A stretch of DNA of 64,000 nt from Candidatus Eremiobacterota bacterium (lineage in GTDB: Bacteria > Vulcanimicrobiota > CADAWZ01 > Ess09-12): positions 62,001-126,000 of the forward strand of contig JAVHLM010000008.1 in NCBI GenBank assembly GCA_031082125.1. Direction: 5' to 3'. The notes below the pieces were generated by a model. The model had not been told where the DNA came from. It saw only the letters and a program-made list of their open reading frames with translations, and searched no databases. This document shows positions 41,778-48,435 of the stretch, piece after piece; the stretch's first letter is position 1, and the number at the start of each line of letters is the position of its first letter. The position numbers and the translations under genes are program-made.

Positions 41778-42608
41778 TTACGCGGCCATCTCGGTGCCTG
41801 ATACGGAGTACCAGCTGTCCACATCCCTGTCGCCGAGGTAGGTGTCGCCGTCGCCCTGGGCCTCGTCGGCCGGCCGTGAGTCAGTGAGCACCTGGGTCCC
41901 TGCGGCGCTCGAGTCCACATGGGTGGTGCCGGCGCCGGAGTATATGTCCATTGACTGGAGGGTGCCGTAGCCATTGGCATCGTCGCCGCCGGTGGAGTTC
42001 ATCGTGACCTTGGTGCCATCGGGGAGGACATAGGTGCTCGTGGCGGATTGCCACTCCCACTGGCCGCCGTCGCTCTCCGCCACGTGGGGATCTCCCCATA
42101 TGGTGCTGGACTGGCCGCTCTGGGGATCAGTGATGGTGGAGGTCGAGTTGGCGGCATCATAGGAAATCTGGTAGCCGCCGGGCGTGGTGGTCAGCATGGT
42201 GTTGTCGGGATTCTGGACCACGGAATAGCCGTCTTCCGTCGTGGTAGTTACCGTGCCGTCATCTCCCGTGGAAGTCACCGGCTCTCCCGAATCAGAATCG
42301 CTCTCCGATAAGGGCTTGAAGCCGTCACGGTCAAAGTCGCAGACCATGACTCCCGTGCTCCCGTCGGGCCTGGGCCTTGAGAGGACCGTGAAGTCTCCCA
42401 TGGACTGCTCACCTGTCGTGCCATCGGTTCTTGTGACGTTCCAGCCCCTGCCGTTCTGCCGCGATGCCTCAAACTGGGCGCCATTGTTCTGGTTGGTTAA
42501 TGACCACTGGCCTTCACCGGTGCGGTGACCGCTCACGAGGTCCCCAGCCCTGTTGTGCCCTGTTCCCGCTCCGTTCTTCACTCTGCCGATCCCTTCGATT
42601 ACTGACAT
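41778..42608 (-). CDS. DUF1521-like protein with IWGDPHV motif
   Basis: 276 residues, Gly, Ser, Thr and Asp-rich, with no signal peptide. A central stretch SGQSSTIWGDPHVAESDGGQ followed by TYVLPDGTKVTMNST matches the DUF1521 / von Willebrand-D-like W-G-D-P-H motif seen in large secreted or surface proteins of many bacteria. The first ~100 residues form short repeats (GEGQWSLTNQNN, GEQSMGDFTVLSR). Function unknown; it may be a secreted structural protein. The start ATG has a good ribosome site (AAGGAGGAGACGGCA). The gene is read toward the 41219 gene and ends at the hairpin at 41727-41756. Confidence 0.6.
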   Translation of the reverse strand: MSVIEGIGRVKNGAGTGHNRAGDLVSGHRTGEGQWSLTNQNNGAQFEASRQNGRGWNVTRTDGTTGEQSMGDFTVLSRPRPDGSTGVMVCDFDRDGFKPLSESDSDSGEPVTSTGDDGTVTTTTEDGYSVVQNPDNTMLTTTPGGYQISYDAANSTSTITDPQSGQSSTIWGDPHVAESDGGQWEWQSATSTYVLPDGTKVTMNSTGGDDANGYGTLQSMDIYSGAGTTHVDSSAAGTQVLTDSRPADEAQGDGDTYLGDRDVDSWYSVSGTEMAA

Positions 42609-42664
42609 TGCCGTCTCCTCCTTTATTCTTTTTCTGCCCGATTAGACTCTCTCCCCGGGTCCCG

Positions 42665-42720
42665 GTCACAGGCTTTTTGTAAACATTATGTTGCCGCATT
42701 GTAACCATTTTGTAAAAATA
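42665..42720 (-). promoter_or_regulatory. Two-box upstream element (copy B) of the 42608 gene
   Basis: Minus strand: TTTACAAAATG (42716-42706) and TTTACAAAAAG (42683-42673), again 33 bp apart, with CGGCAACATAATG between them and GTGAC (42669-42665) after. It is the inverted counterpart of copy A at 41108-41160 and lies 56 nt from the ATG. This conserved geometry argues for a shared regulator or promoter and not for chance. Confidence 0.6.
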
Positions 42721-42742
42721 AATTGAATAAAGCTCACACACC

Positions 42743-42771
42743 TTTTCACGGGGGGAAAAGTCTGCTATGAT
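42743..42771 (+). promoter_or_regulatory. Promoter of the lipoprotein gene
   Basis: TTTTCA (42743-42748), 17-nt spacer, TATGAT (42766-42771) preceded by TGC, an extended -10. The predicted transcript start near 42778 leaves a leader of about 64 nt before the ATG at 42842, which has AAAAGAAATGAGAGG upstream. Confidence 0.6.
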
Positions 42772-42841
42772 ATGAGGTAGAGCAGGTCACCGCTGACGGC
42801 TCCCTGCACTTATACCTTAAAAGAAATGAGAGGTGTTCGCG

Positions 42842-43273
42842 ATGAAGATCCGTGCCCTGTTACTCACCGCGCTGATGATGGTCTTGCTTGTGTTCTCTCC
42901 CCCGCTCGTATGCGCGGGCTGAGGGTCTTCATCATCTCTGGGTCAGGGAGCCGATGAAGCAGTGGGAAAATTCTTCAACTTCATCTCAAGCAGCCGGTAC
43001 GACCTCGCCTACGGCCTTTTCACGCAGGCCCTCCAGTCGGGGAAGCCAATGGACCGCCTGAAAAGCGAGCTCAAGGAAGGCACGTACCTGATTTACAGCG
43101 TCACCACGAAAAAAATCGATGCCGCCACCTCCGAGGTGCAGACCCTGGTGACAGTGGCAGGAAAAGGCGATTCCAGCGCCTACCTCCAGTCAGACGCCTC
43201 GGGTGAGAAGAAAAACTTCCTCTTCACAGTGAAAAAGGAAGGGACTCAGTGGAAGATTGACGGCTACCGCTAG
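42842..43273 (+). CDS. DUF4878/NTF2-like lipoprotein with in-frame UGA at the lipobox cysteine position
   Basis: Read as one frame of 144 codons with a TGA at codon 27 (42920-42922) and a TAG at the end. The sequence before the TGA is a signal peptide (MKIRALLLTALMMVLLVFSP, PLVCAG); after it come GSSSSLGQGADEAVGKFFNF and an NTF2/DUF4878-like fold (SSSRYDLAYGLFTQALQS to FTVKKEGTQWKIDGYR). In this family the signal normally ends L-x-A-G-C followed by Gly and Ser residues, so the TGA sits where the lipidated Cys belongs (TGC or TGT changed to TGA). Alternatives are a nonsense mutation, or Sec insertion (see the hairpin at 42923-42959). A GTG at 42962 could start a shorter cytoplasmic form. It has its own promoter and is convergent with the esterase at 43270 (4-nt overlap). 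Confidence 0.7.
42923..42959 (+). promoter_or_regulatory. SECIS-like hairpin directly after the in-frame UGA
   Basis: CTTCATC (42927-42933) pairs perfectly with GATGAAG (42953-42959); inside, CTCT (42936-42939) pairs with GGAG (42947-42950). The apical loop GGGUCAG puts GGUC at positions 22-25 counting the U of UGA as 1. The E. coli fdhF SECIS has GGUC at the same positions in its loop. A bulged U in the upper stem, important in E. coli, is not clear here. Confidence 0.4.
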
Positions 43274-44181
43274 GGGCTTTTCACCGGAGCAGTGCCCTGG
43301 GAAGCTGAGCCTTCGCCGGAAAGCTTCTTCAGAAAGGCAGTGATGGCCTCCGTGGGCTTGTCGCCCGGGACGCCGAGCTCTGTGTTGATGGTTTCATGGG
43401 TCTTGTTTATTGCGGGAACCGCTTCGGCCGCCCCCCCGGCGGCCTTTATCTTTTCTGCGAGTGCTTCAGACTGCTTTTTCGAGTCACTCCGCGATGCCAC
43501 ATAAAAAATCAGGAACGAGGGCATCGCTTTCCCCTTTTCCACGTGGTTTACCGGCGAGGCGTCCTCGAGGGTCTTCCTGTCCTCTCCGAAGGCCTGGGCA
43601 TACATATGGTAAGCCCGCCGTGCAGTGTTGGTCCCCATCTGCCGGGGGATGTCGTAACCGGCGCCGTCAAGCAGGATCGTGCCTTTCAGGATCGAGGGGG
43701 AAAGGCCCTCGGCGCCGAGGTATTTCTCATCGGTGGAGACAAGCGCCGCGAGGTGAGCACCCGCAGAGTGGCCCATCACAAAGATATTCTTCTCATCGCC
43801 TCCATAGGAGGCCGAGTGACGGTAAACCCAGGCAAGTGCCGAAGCCACATCCTCCGCATGGACTGGGTGTTTTACTGCCGGCGAGAGGCGGTAATTCACC
43901 GTGACATAGAGGCAGCCCTCACCGGTGAAAAAACCGGGCTTCGAGCGGGTATGGCTCTTGTCACCCCTGGCCCACCCGCCGCCATGGATGAAAACCACCA
44001 CAGGATGGGCCTTCCCTCCCTGCGGCACATAGAGGTCGAGGGAGGTGAGCTTTGAGGAGGAGCCTTTCACCTCGCGGTAAGGGATATCGCTCACCAGGCG
44101 CCATGAGCTCCCGGGAGCCTGAGTCATGACCGCTGCCCAGAGAATTGAGGCAATCAGCAGAGCTCTCACTATGAATCTCAT
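43270..44181 (-). CDS. Secreted alpha/beta-hydrolase (BD-FAE-like esterase)
   Basis: 303 residues with a signal peptide (RFIVRALLIASILWAAVMTQ). HGGGWARGDKSH is the oxyanion motif of hormone-sensitive-lipase and carboxylesterase types; nucleophile in VMGHSAGAHLAALV; late His in INKTHETINTELG. The acid residue is likely within VASRSDSKKQ. It would hydrolyse short acyl or feruloyl-type esters outside the cytoplasm. The start at 44181 has GGAG and AGGAAGAAGG upstream and gives the signal peptide; the longer frame to 44427 does not look protein-like. Divergent from another esterase gene (start 44285). Confidence 0.82.
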   Translation of the reverse strand: MRFIVRALLIASILWAAVMTQAPGSSWRLVSDIPYREVKGSSSKLTSLDLYVPQGGKAHPVVVFIHGGGWARGDKSHTRSKPGFFTGEGCLYVTVNYRLSPAVKHPVHAEDVASALAWVYRHSASYGGDEKNIFVMGHSAGAHLAALVSTDEKYLGAEGLSPSILKGTILLDGAGYDIPRQMGTNTARRAYHMYAQAFGEDRKTLEDASPVNHVEKGKAMPSFLIFYVASRSDSKKQSEALAEKIKAAGGAAEAVPAINKTHETINTELGVPGDKPTEAITAFLKKLSGEGSASQGTAPVKSP

Positions 44182-44284
44182 GGCTCCGCACCTTCTTCCT
44201 GGTGAATTCTGCCCTCCCGGAGCGGGGATTTCTTTTCCCTCCGGGAAGGTGAAGGCGGCCCGGCCATGGAAATAGCACTTCCTT

Positions 44285-45253
44285 ATGGATCCGAGGCACT
44301 TCACAAGACCTTTTCTCTCACTCCTCACGGTGATCCTTCTCCTCGCCGCGCCGCCCCTTTCTGCTTCTGGAGGCGACGGGCGGCTCCTCGCAAGGAGGGC
44401 GATGGGTGAAAAGAGCGGCATCGTCATTGAGAAGCTCTCTTACCTGTCGGGGGGCCTCAAGGTGAGGGGCCTTCTCTTCACCCCCCGCCATGAGGGCGGC
44501 GCAAGGCTCCCCTGCGTGATCTTCTGCCATGACGGCATCTCAGGCATCTCCAGGGAGCACCGCCTCTCGAGCATAAGGCTCGCCAGGATGGGATATGCCG
44601 TGTTCTGCCCTTCATACCGGGGGGAAGACGGCTCCGAGGGCACCGTGGAGATTGCCAAGGGGGAAGTGACTGACGTGCTGAGCGCCATGAAGCTCTGCGC
44701 CGGCCTCGACGGCATTGAGGGGAGCCGGATGGCCCTTGCCGGGGCATCCCACGGAGCCCTGATCTGCGTCCTTGCGGCAGCGCGCACCAGCGAGCCGAAA
44801 GCCCTGGTGGCGGTGTACGGGGTCATGGATATCTACAGGTGGTGGCAGTATCTCAGGGACCAGGGCAAGCTCGGCGCCGACGGCATATCGACCAGGACCT
44901 ACGGGAAGGGCCCCGATGACCGCCCCCTCTCTTTTCAGATCCGGAACGGCCTCGGCGTTGCCGGCAAAATCAAGTGCCCCGTCCTGATACTTCAGGGGGA
45001 GAAGGACACCACCGTCCCTGCTGAACAGGCGCGCCTCCTCAGGGATGAGCTTCTCCGACACGGCATTTCCGTTGAAATGGAGATTTACCCCCACTGCGCC
45101 CACGGTTTCCTCATCTATGTCCCATGGCTTCCCGACAGGGACATCCTCAAGGGCGAGCGCGAAGAGACGGAGAAGGCCTGGAAAACCATGGAGGAGTTTC
45201 TTGAAAGGCACCTGAAACAGGAGCGCAGCCCCTGCGGCGGCAAAGCCCGGTGA
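44285..45253 (+). CDS. Secreted dienelactone-hydrolase-like esterase
   Basis: 322 residues with a signal peptide (HFTRPFLSLLTVILLLAAPP, LSASGG). Alpha/beta-hydrolase motifs: PCVIFCHDGISGISREH, MALAGASHGALICVLAA (Ser nucleophile), CPVLILQGEKDTTVPAEQ (Asp) and YPHCAHGFLIYVP (His). Complete catalytic triad, unlike the 35409 protein. Best fits the dienelactone-hydrolase or acetyl-xylan-esterase class; also related to prolyl oligopeptidase C-domains. Two divergent secreted esterases side by side (43270 and 44285) suggest a role in breakdown of plant or microbial acyl polymers. Confidence 0.8.
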   Translation: MDPRHFTRPFLSLLTVILLLAAPPLSASGGDGRLLARRAMGEKSGIVIEKLSYLSGGLKVRGLLFTPRHEGGARLPCVIFCHDGISGISREHRLSSIRLARMGYAVFCPSYRGEDGSEGTVEIAKGEVTDVLSAMKLCAGLDGIEGSRMALAGASHGALICVLAAARTSEPKALVAVYGVMDIYRWWQYLRDQGKLGADGISTRTYGKGPDDRPLSFQIRNGLGVAGKIKCPVLILQGEKDTTVPAEQARLLRDELLRHGISVEMEIYPHCAHGFLIYVPWLPDRDILKGEREETEKAWKTMEEFLERHLKQERSPCGGKAR

Positions 45254-45390
45254 AGGCCGGATCCCTTTGAAGGGAAATATACTTTCTTCCCTGCAAGGGA
45301 GCCATCGAATCAGAGCCCCGGTCATCATAAGAGAGGAAGGAAAGCTTATTGGCAGAAGAACTCATGGAATCCCTGAAAGGAGGATCTGTT

Positions 45391-46353
45391 ATGACAGACG
45401 GAAACAATCTTTCGATTACCGCGCAGAAGAACCGCGAGACCTGCGAGCTCTCATCGGTGGTGGGCAGCCTCTGCTCCCATATTCATCACGTGATGAGCAC
45501 TTACAGGAGAAAGGGCCTGGAGCTCCCCCTCCCCTCGAGAAACTCTATCATTGAGATAGTGGAGTCCCTGAGAGCCGTTATCTTCCCGGGGTACTTCGGC
45601 ACCTCGGAGCTCGACAGCAGCAATATCTGCTTCCACGTGGGAGCCACCCTCGATCATGTAAGACGGGCTCTCCAGGAGCAGATAAAGCGGGGCCTCTGCT
45701 TTTCCTGTGATGACACCAAGGAAGACTGCAGCCTCTGCTCCAGGAAGGCCCTGGATGCCTCGGAGCATTTCATGGAGCGCCTCCCCGCCATCCAGCAGCT
45801 CCTCACGACAGACGTGCAGGCCGCTTATGAAGGCGACCCCGCGGCCATGAGCCCCGACGAGTGCATCTTCTGCTACCCGGGAATCCTTGCCATCACCAAC
45901 CACCGCATCGCCCATGAGCTTTACCGCCTTGGCATCCCGCTCATCCCGAGGATTATAAGCGAGCATGCCCACAGCATCACCGGCATCGACATCCACCCCG
46001 GCGCCACCATAGGCGAAAGCTTCTTCATCGACCATGGAACAGGCGTCGTGATAGGTGAGACAGCGGAAATCGGGAAAAACGTGAGGCTCTACCAGGGAGT
46101 GACCCTTGGCGCCAAGAGCTTCCCCCTTGACGCCGACGGAAAGCCCATCAAGGGCATCAAGCGGCACCCCATTGTGGAGGACGACGTGATAATCTACTCG
46201 GGAGCCACGGTCCTGGGAAGGATCACCCTGGGGAAAGGATCGGTGATAGGCGGCAACGTGTGGCTCACCTCGAGCATCCCGCCGGGTACAGTGGTGACGC
46301 AGGCGGGGACCAAGGACGGGAAAAAGAACTCTGAAGGGAAATCCTTAAAGTGA
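45391..46353 (+). CDS. epsC: Serine O-acetyltransferase (EpsC type), cysteine biosynthesis
   Basis: 320 residues. It makes O-acetylserine from serine and acetyl-CoA. The C-terminal half is a left-handed beta-helix: DIHPGATIGESFFIDHGTGV, VIGETAEIGKNVRLYQGVTL, HPIVEDDVIIYSGATVLG and VIGGNVWLTSSIPPGT. The N-terminal helical half contains a Cys-rich insert (GLCFSCDDTKEDCSLCSRKA), which could bind zinc or a metal, as in some EpsC-like proteins. The start ATG at 45391 follows AGGAGGATCTGTT; a TTG-initiated extension is less likely. No cysK or cysM gene is adjacent. Its 3' end overlaps the opposite Rrf2 regulator gene by 9 nt. Confidence 0.85.
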   Translation: MTDGNNLSITAQKNRETCELSSVVGSLCSHIHHVMSTYRRKGLELPLPSRNSIIEIVESLRAVIFPGYFGTSELDSSNICFHVGATLDHVRRALQEQIKRGLCFSCDDTKEDCSLCSRKALDASEHFMERLPAIQQLLTTDVQAAYEGDPAAMSPDECIFCYPGILAITNHRIAHELYRLGIPLIPRIISEHAHSITGIDIHPGATIGESFFIDHGTGVVIGETAEIGKNVRLYQGVTLGAKSFPLDADGKPIKGIKRHPIVEDDVIIYSGATVLGRITLGKGSVIGGNVWLTSSIPPGTVVTQAGTKDGKKNSEGKSLK

Positions 46354-46773
46354 CTTTTTCTGTTTGTTCCTGTGAAGCGCCACCAGCTCTTTCAGTGTGA
46401 ACGAAGAGAGGCAGTCCGCCATCTTCTCCGACACCGCCTCCCATACATCCCGGGCGGCGCAGCGCGGAGAGCGGGAGCATACCGAGGGGGTCTCCACGCA
46501 CTCCACGAGGGTGATGGGCCCCTCGAGGTGGTAAAGTATGTCCTTCAAGGTGATGTCTTCGGGGCTTCTCGCGAGGACATAGCCGCCTTTCGCCCCCCTG
46601 GTGGAGGATATGAGGCCCGCTGTCTTGAGAGGCATGATGAGATGCCAGAGGTACTTCTCAGAGATCTCCTGCCGTGCTGCGATATCCTTGAGAAACAGCC
46701 TCCCTTCCCCATGGTGAAGGGCCAGCTCAAGCATGAGCCGCATGCCGTAGCGTCCCCTGGTAGAGAGTTTCAT
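46345..46773 (-). CDS. Rrf2-family transcription regulator with IscR-like cysteines
   Basis: 142 residues. The winged-helix start (KLSTRGRYGMRLMLELALHH, then EISEKYLWHLIMPLKTAGLI and STRGAKGGYVLAR) is classical Rrf2. Cysteines at CVETPSVCSRSPRC (spacing 6 and 5) match the Fe-S ligand arrangement of IscR, NsrR and RsrR and differ from CymR, which lacks them. It probably senses iron-sulfur or redox or nitric oxide status. Location 3'-to-3' against serine acetyltransferase suggests a link to cysteine metabolism, but no operator was identified. A very good promoter lies upstream. Confidence 0.85.
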   Translation of the reverse strand: MKLSTRGRYGMRLMLELALHHGEGRLFLKDIAARQEISEKYLWHLIMPLKTAGLISSTRGAKGGYVLARSPEDITLKDILYHLEGPITLVECVETPSVCSRSPRCAARDVWEAVSEKMADCLSSFTLKELVALHRNKQKKSL

Positions 46774-46802
46774 CGCGCCTCCCGCGTGAAAGAATTGAAT
46801 GT

Positions 46803-46831
46803 ATTATACCACGGCCCCATGCCACCGTCAA
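46803..46831 (-). promoter_or_regulatory. Consensus promoter of the Rrf2 regulator
   Basis: Minus strand: TTGACG (46831-46826), 17-nt spacer, TATAAT (46808-46803) preceded by TGG (extended -10). Six of six in the -10 and five of six in the -35, the closest match to consensus in the window. Leader about 22 nt. Confidence 0.8.
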
Positions 46832-46918
46832 ACAGAGCCGGCCTTAAGCGGGAGCCGGGGCCTTTGAAGGGATAGCATGCCAGCCGGAGAAGACTTCTTC
46901 ACTGAAAGGAGAGTGAAC

Positions 46919-47659
46919 ATGGAATACCACAGCTGGTATAGCCCTTCACTGGGCCGGGAGATGAAGATAAAGGTTTACGGTCATTATGGCAGGGCCCTTC
47001 TTGTCTTTCCGGCAGCAGGCGGGACCTTCCATGAATTCGAAGACTTCGGCATGATAGAATCATGCCGCCATTTTATTGATGAGGGCAGGATCAAGATATT
47101 TGCCGTTGACAGCGTTGACAACGAGTCCTGGCTCAACAGAGCTCTGCACCCTGTAGACCGCGCCCGCAGGCATGAAGATTATGAGCGCTATGTGATAAAC
47201 GAGGTCGTCCCTTTTATCCGGAATCATTGCCGCAACGAGGACCGCTTTCTCCTGACGGGCTGCAGTATGGGAGGCTCTCATACACTGAATTTCATGTTCC
47301 GTTATCCATGGGCTTTCGGAGGCACCATTGCCCTCAGTGGAGTCTATGGGTCGGGGTATTTTATCGGAGAGTATATGGATGAGTATGTGGCACAGTTTTT
47401 TCCCCCTGTCTACCTGCCCGGCCTCAGGGATCCCCACAGCTTTGAACTGCTTCGCTCAAGCAGCCTTATCATATCGGTAGGACAGGGTCCGTGGGAGCGC
47501 TCATGGGATTATGACTGCGTGGAAGACGCAGGGACAATGGCCACCATCCTTGAGAGGCTCGGCATCCCTGCCTGGGTTGATTTCTGGGGGAATGACGTAA
47601 GCCACGACTGGGTCTGGTGGAAAGTACAGCTTCCCTATTTTCTCGGTAAAATCGTATAA
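46919..47659 (+). CDS. Esterase-like alpha/beta hydrolase, cytoplasmic
   Basis: 246 residues, no signal peptide. Fold motifs of the esterase D / putative esterase family: ALLVFPAAGGTFHEFEDFGM, the nucleophile elbow LLTGCSMGGSHTLNFMF (Ser), IALSGVYG and the late VSHDWVWWKVQLPYF (His). It may hydrolyse S-formylglutathione-type or other acyl thio/oxy-esters. The start was put at ATG 46919 after AAAGGAGAGTGAAC; the longer frame (46877) has no ribosome site. Upstream it is divergent from the Rrf2 gene by about 145 nt. Confidence 0.75.
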   Translation: MEYHSWYSPSLGREMKIKVYGHYGRALLVFPAAGGTFHEFEDFGMIESCRHFIDEGRIKIFAVDSVDNESWLNRALHPVDRARRHEDYERYVINEVVPFIRNHCRNEDRFLLTGCSMGGSHTLNFMFRYPWAFGGTIALSGVYGSGYFIGEYMDEYVAQFFPPVYLPGLRDPHSFELLRSSSLIISVGQGPWERSWDYDCVEDAGTMATILERLGIPAWVDFWGNDVSHDWVWWKVQLPYFLGKIV

Positions 47660-47740
47660 TCCAGGGAGTTGTTGCCATGAAGATTCACCTCTATCAAGTG
47701 TCCGCTTTCACCGATGCCCTTTTCGTATGAAAGGAGTCCC

Positions 47741-48307
47741 ATGATGATAACCACAAAGGAGCTCTGCCCGGCGCTGTGGCCTGATCTTGAGAACCTCTTC
47801 GGGAAAAACGGGGCATGCGGGGGATGCTGGTGCATGTACTGGAGGATAGAGAAGGGAGTGAAGTGGGAGGCCGTAAAAGGCATTCCCAATAAGGAGCAGC
47901 TCAGGCAGTCGGTCCTCGCCGGAAAGGTTTACGGGATCATTGCCTATCATGAGGAAGAGCCCGTAGGATGGTGCACCTTCGGTCCCCGCAGGGAATTCCC
48001 GAGGCTGGACAGGTCTCCCAGCCTGAAATGCGACGATGCTGACCAGGTCTGGTCGCTGCCCTGTTTCTTCGTAAAGAGCCGGTTCCGCGGGCAGGGCGCA
48101 GGCAGGGCCATGCTCAGGCATGCAATAAAGGCCATGCAGCAGAAAGGCGCGAAGCTCGCAGAGGGATATCCCTCGAAACCCGGAAAGGATGGCAGGTACA
48201 TCGCTGCATTTTCATGGACAGGAACGATTTCTCTTTTTGAGAAAGAAGGCTTTGTGAGAGCCGGCGACAGTGAGAAGGGAAAGCTCCGGGTCCGCAGGGC
48301 GCTCTGA
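47741..48307 (+). CDS. GNAT-family N-acetyltransferase
   Basis: 188 residues. N-terminal Cys-rich CGGCWCMYWR segment, then GNAT motif A in SLPCFFVKSRFRGQGAGRAM (acetyl-CoA pyrophosphate-binding R-x-x-G-x-G/A) and the C-terminal LFEKEGFVRAGDS. The YWR/GGCWCMYW start occurs in a group of small-molecule or aminoglycoside-like acetyltransferases. Target unknown. The ATG follows GAAAGGAGTCCC. Same direction as the preceding esterase, but 81 nt apart. Confidence 0.78.
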   Translation: MMITTKELCPALWPDLENLFGKNGACGGCWCMYWRIEKGVKWEAVKGIPNKEQLRQSVLAGKVYGIIAYHEEEPVGWCTFGPRREFPRLDRSPSLKCDDADQVWSLPCFFVKSRFRGQGAGRAMLRHAIKAMQQKGAKLAEGYPSKPGKDGRYIAAFSWTGTISLFEKEGFVRAGDSEKGKLRVRRAL

Positions 48308-48435
48308 ACTCTTTACTGGGAGTGAGAGATGGCTGAAAGTTAACAAAATGTTCTCCTTTTTTGTGAGACCGGAGTGCCCTTTTCGAGGTATAATTAGAAT
48401 AGGGTTAATAGCGTCACTTGTAAGGGGGCACTCAT

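Noticed and set aside
41108-42720. Mobile element with terminal inverted repeats
   Set aside because: No transposase inside; the repeats sit at matching distance from two start codons, with a two-box structure, so regulatory use is more likely.
42920-42922. Whole-genome reassignment of UGA (for example to Gly as in SR1/Gracilibacteria)
   Set aside because: Many genes in the window end at UGA exactly where the family ends (for example the ABC permease and response regulator), so UGA is a normal stop here.
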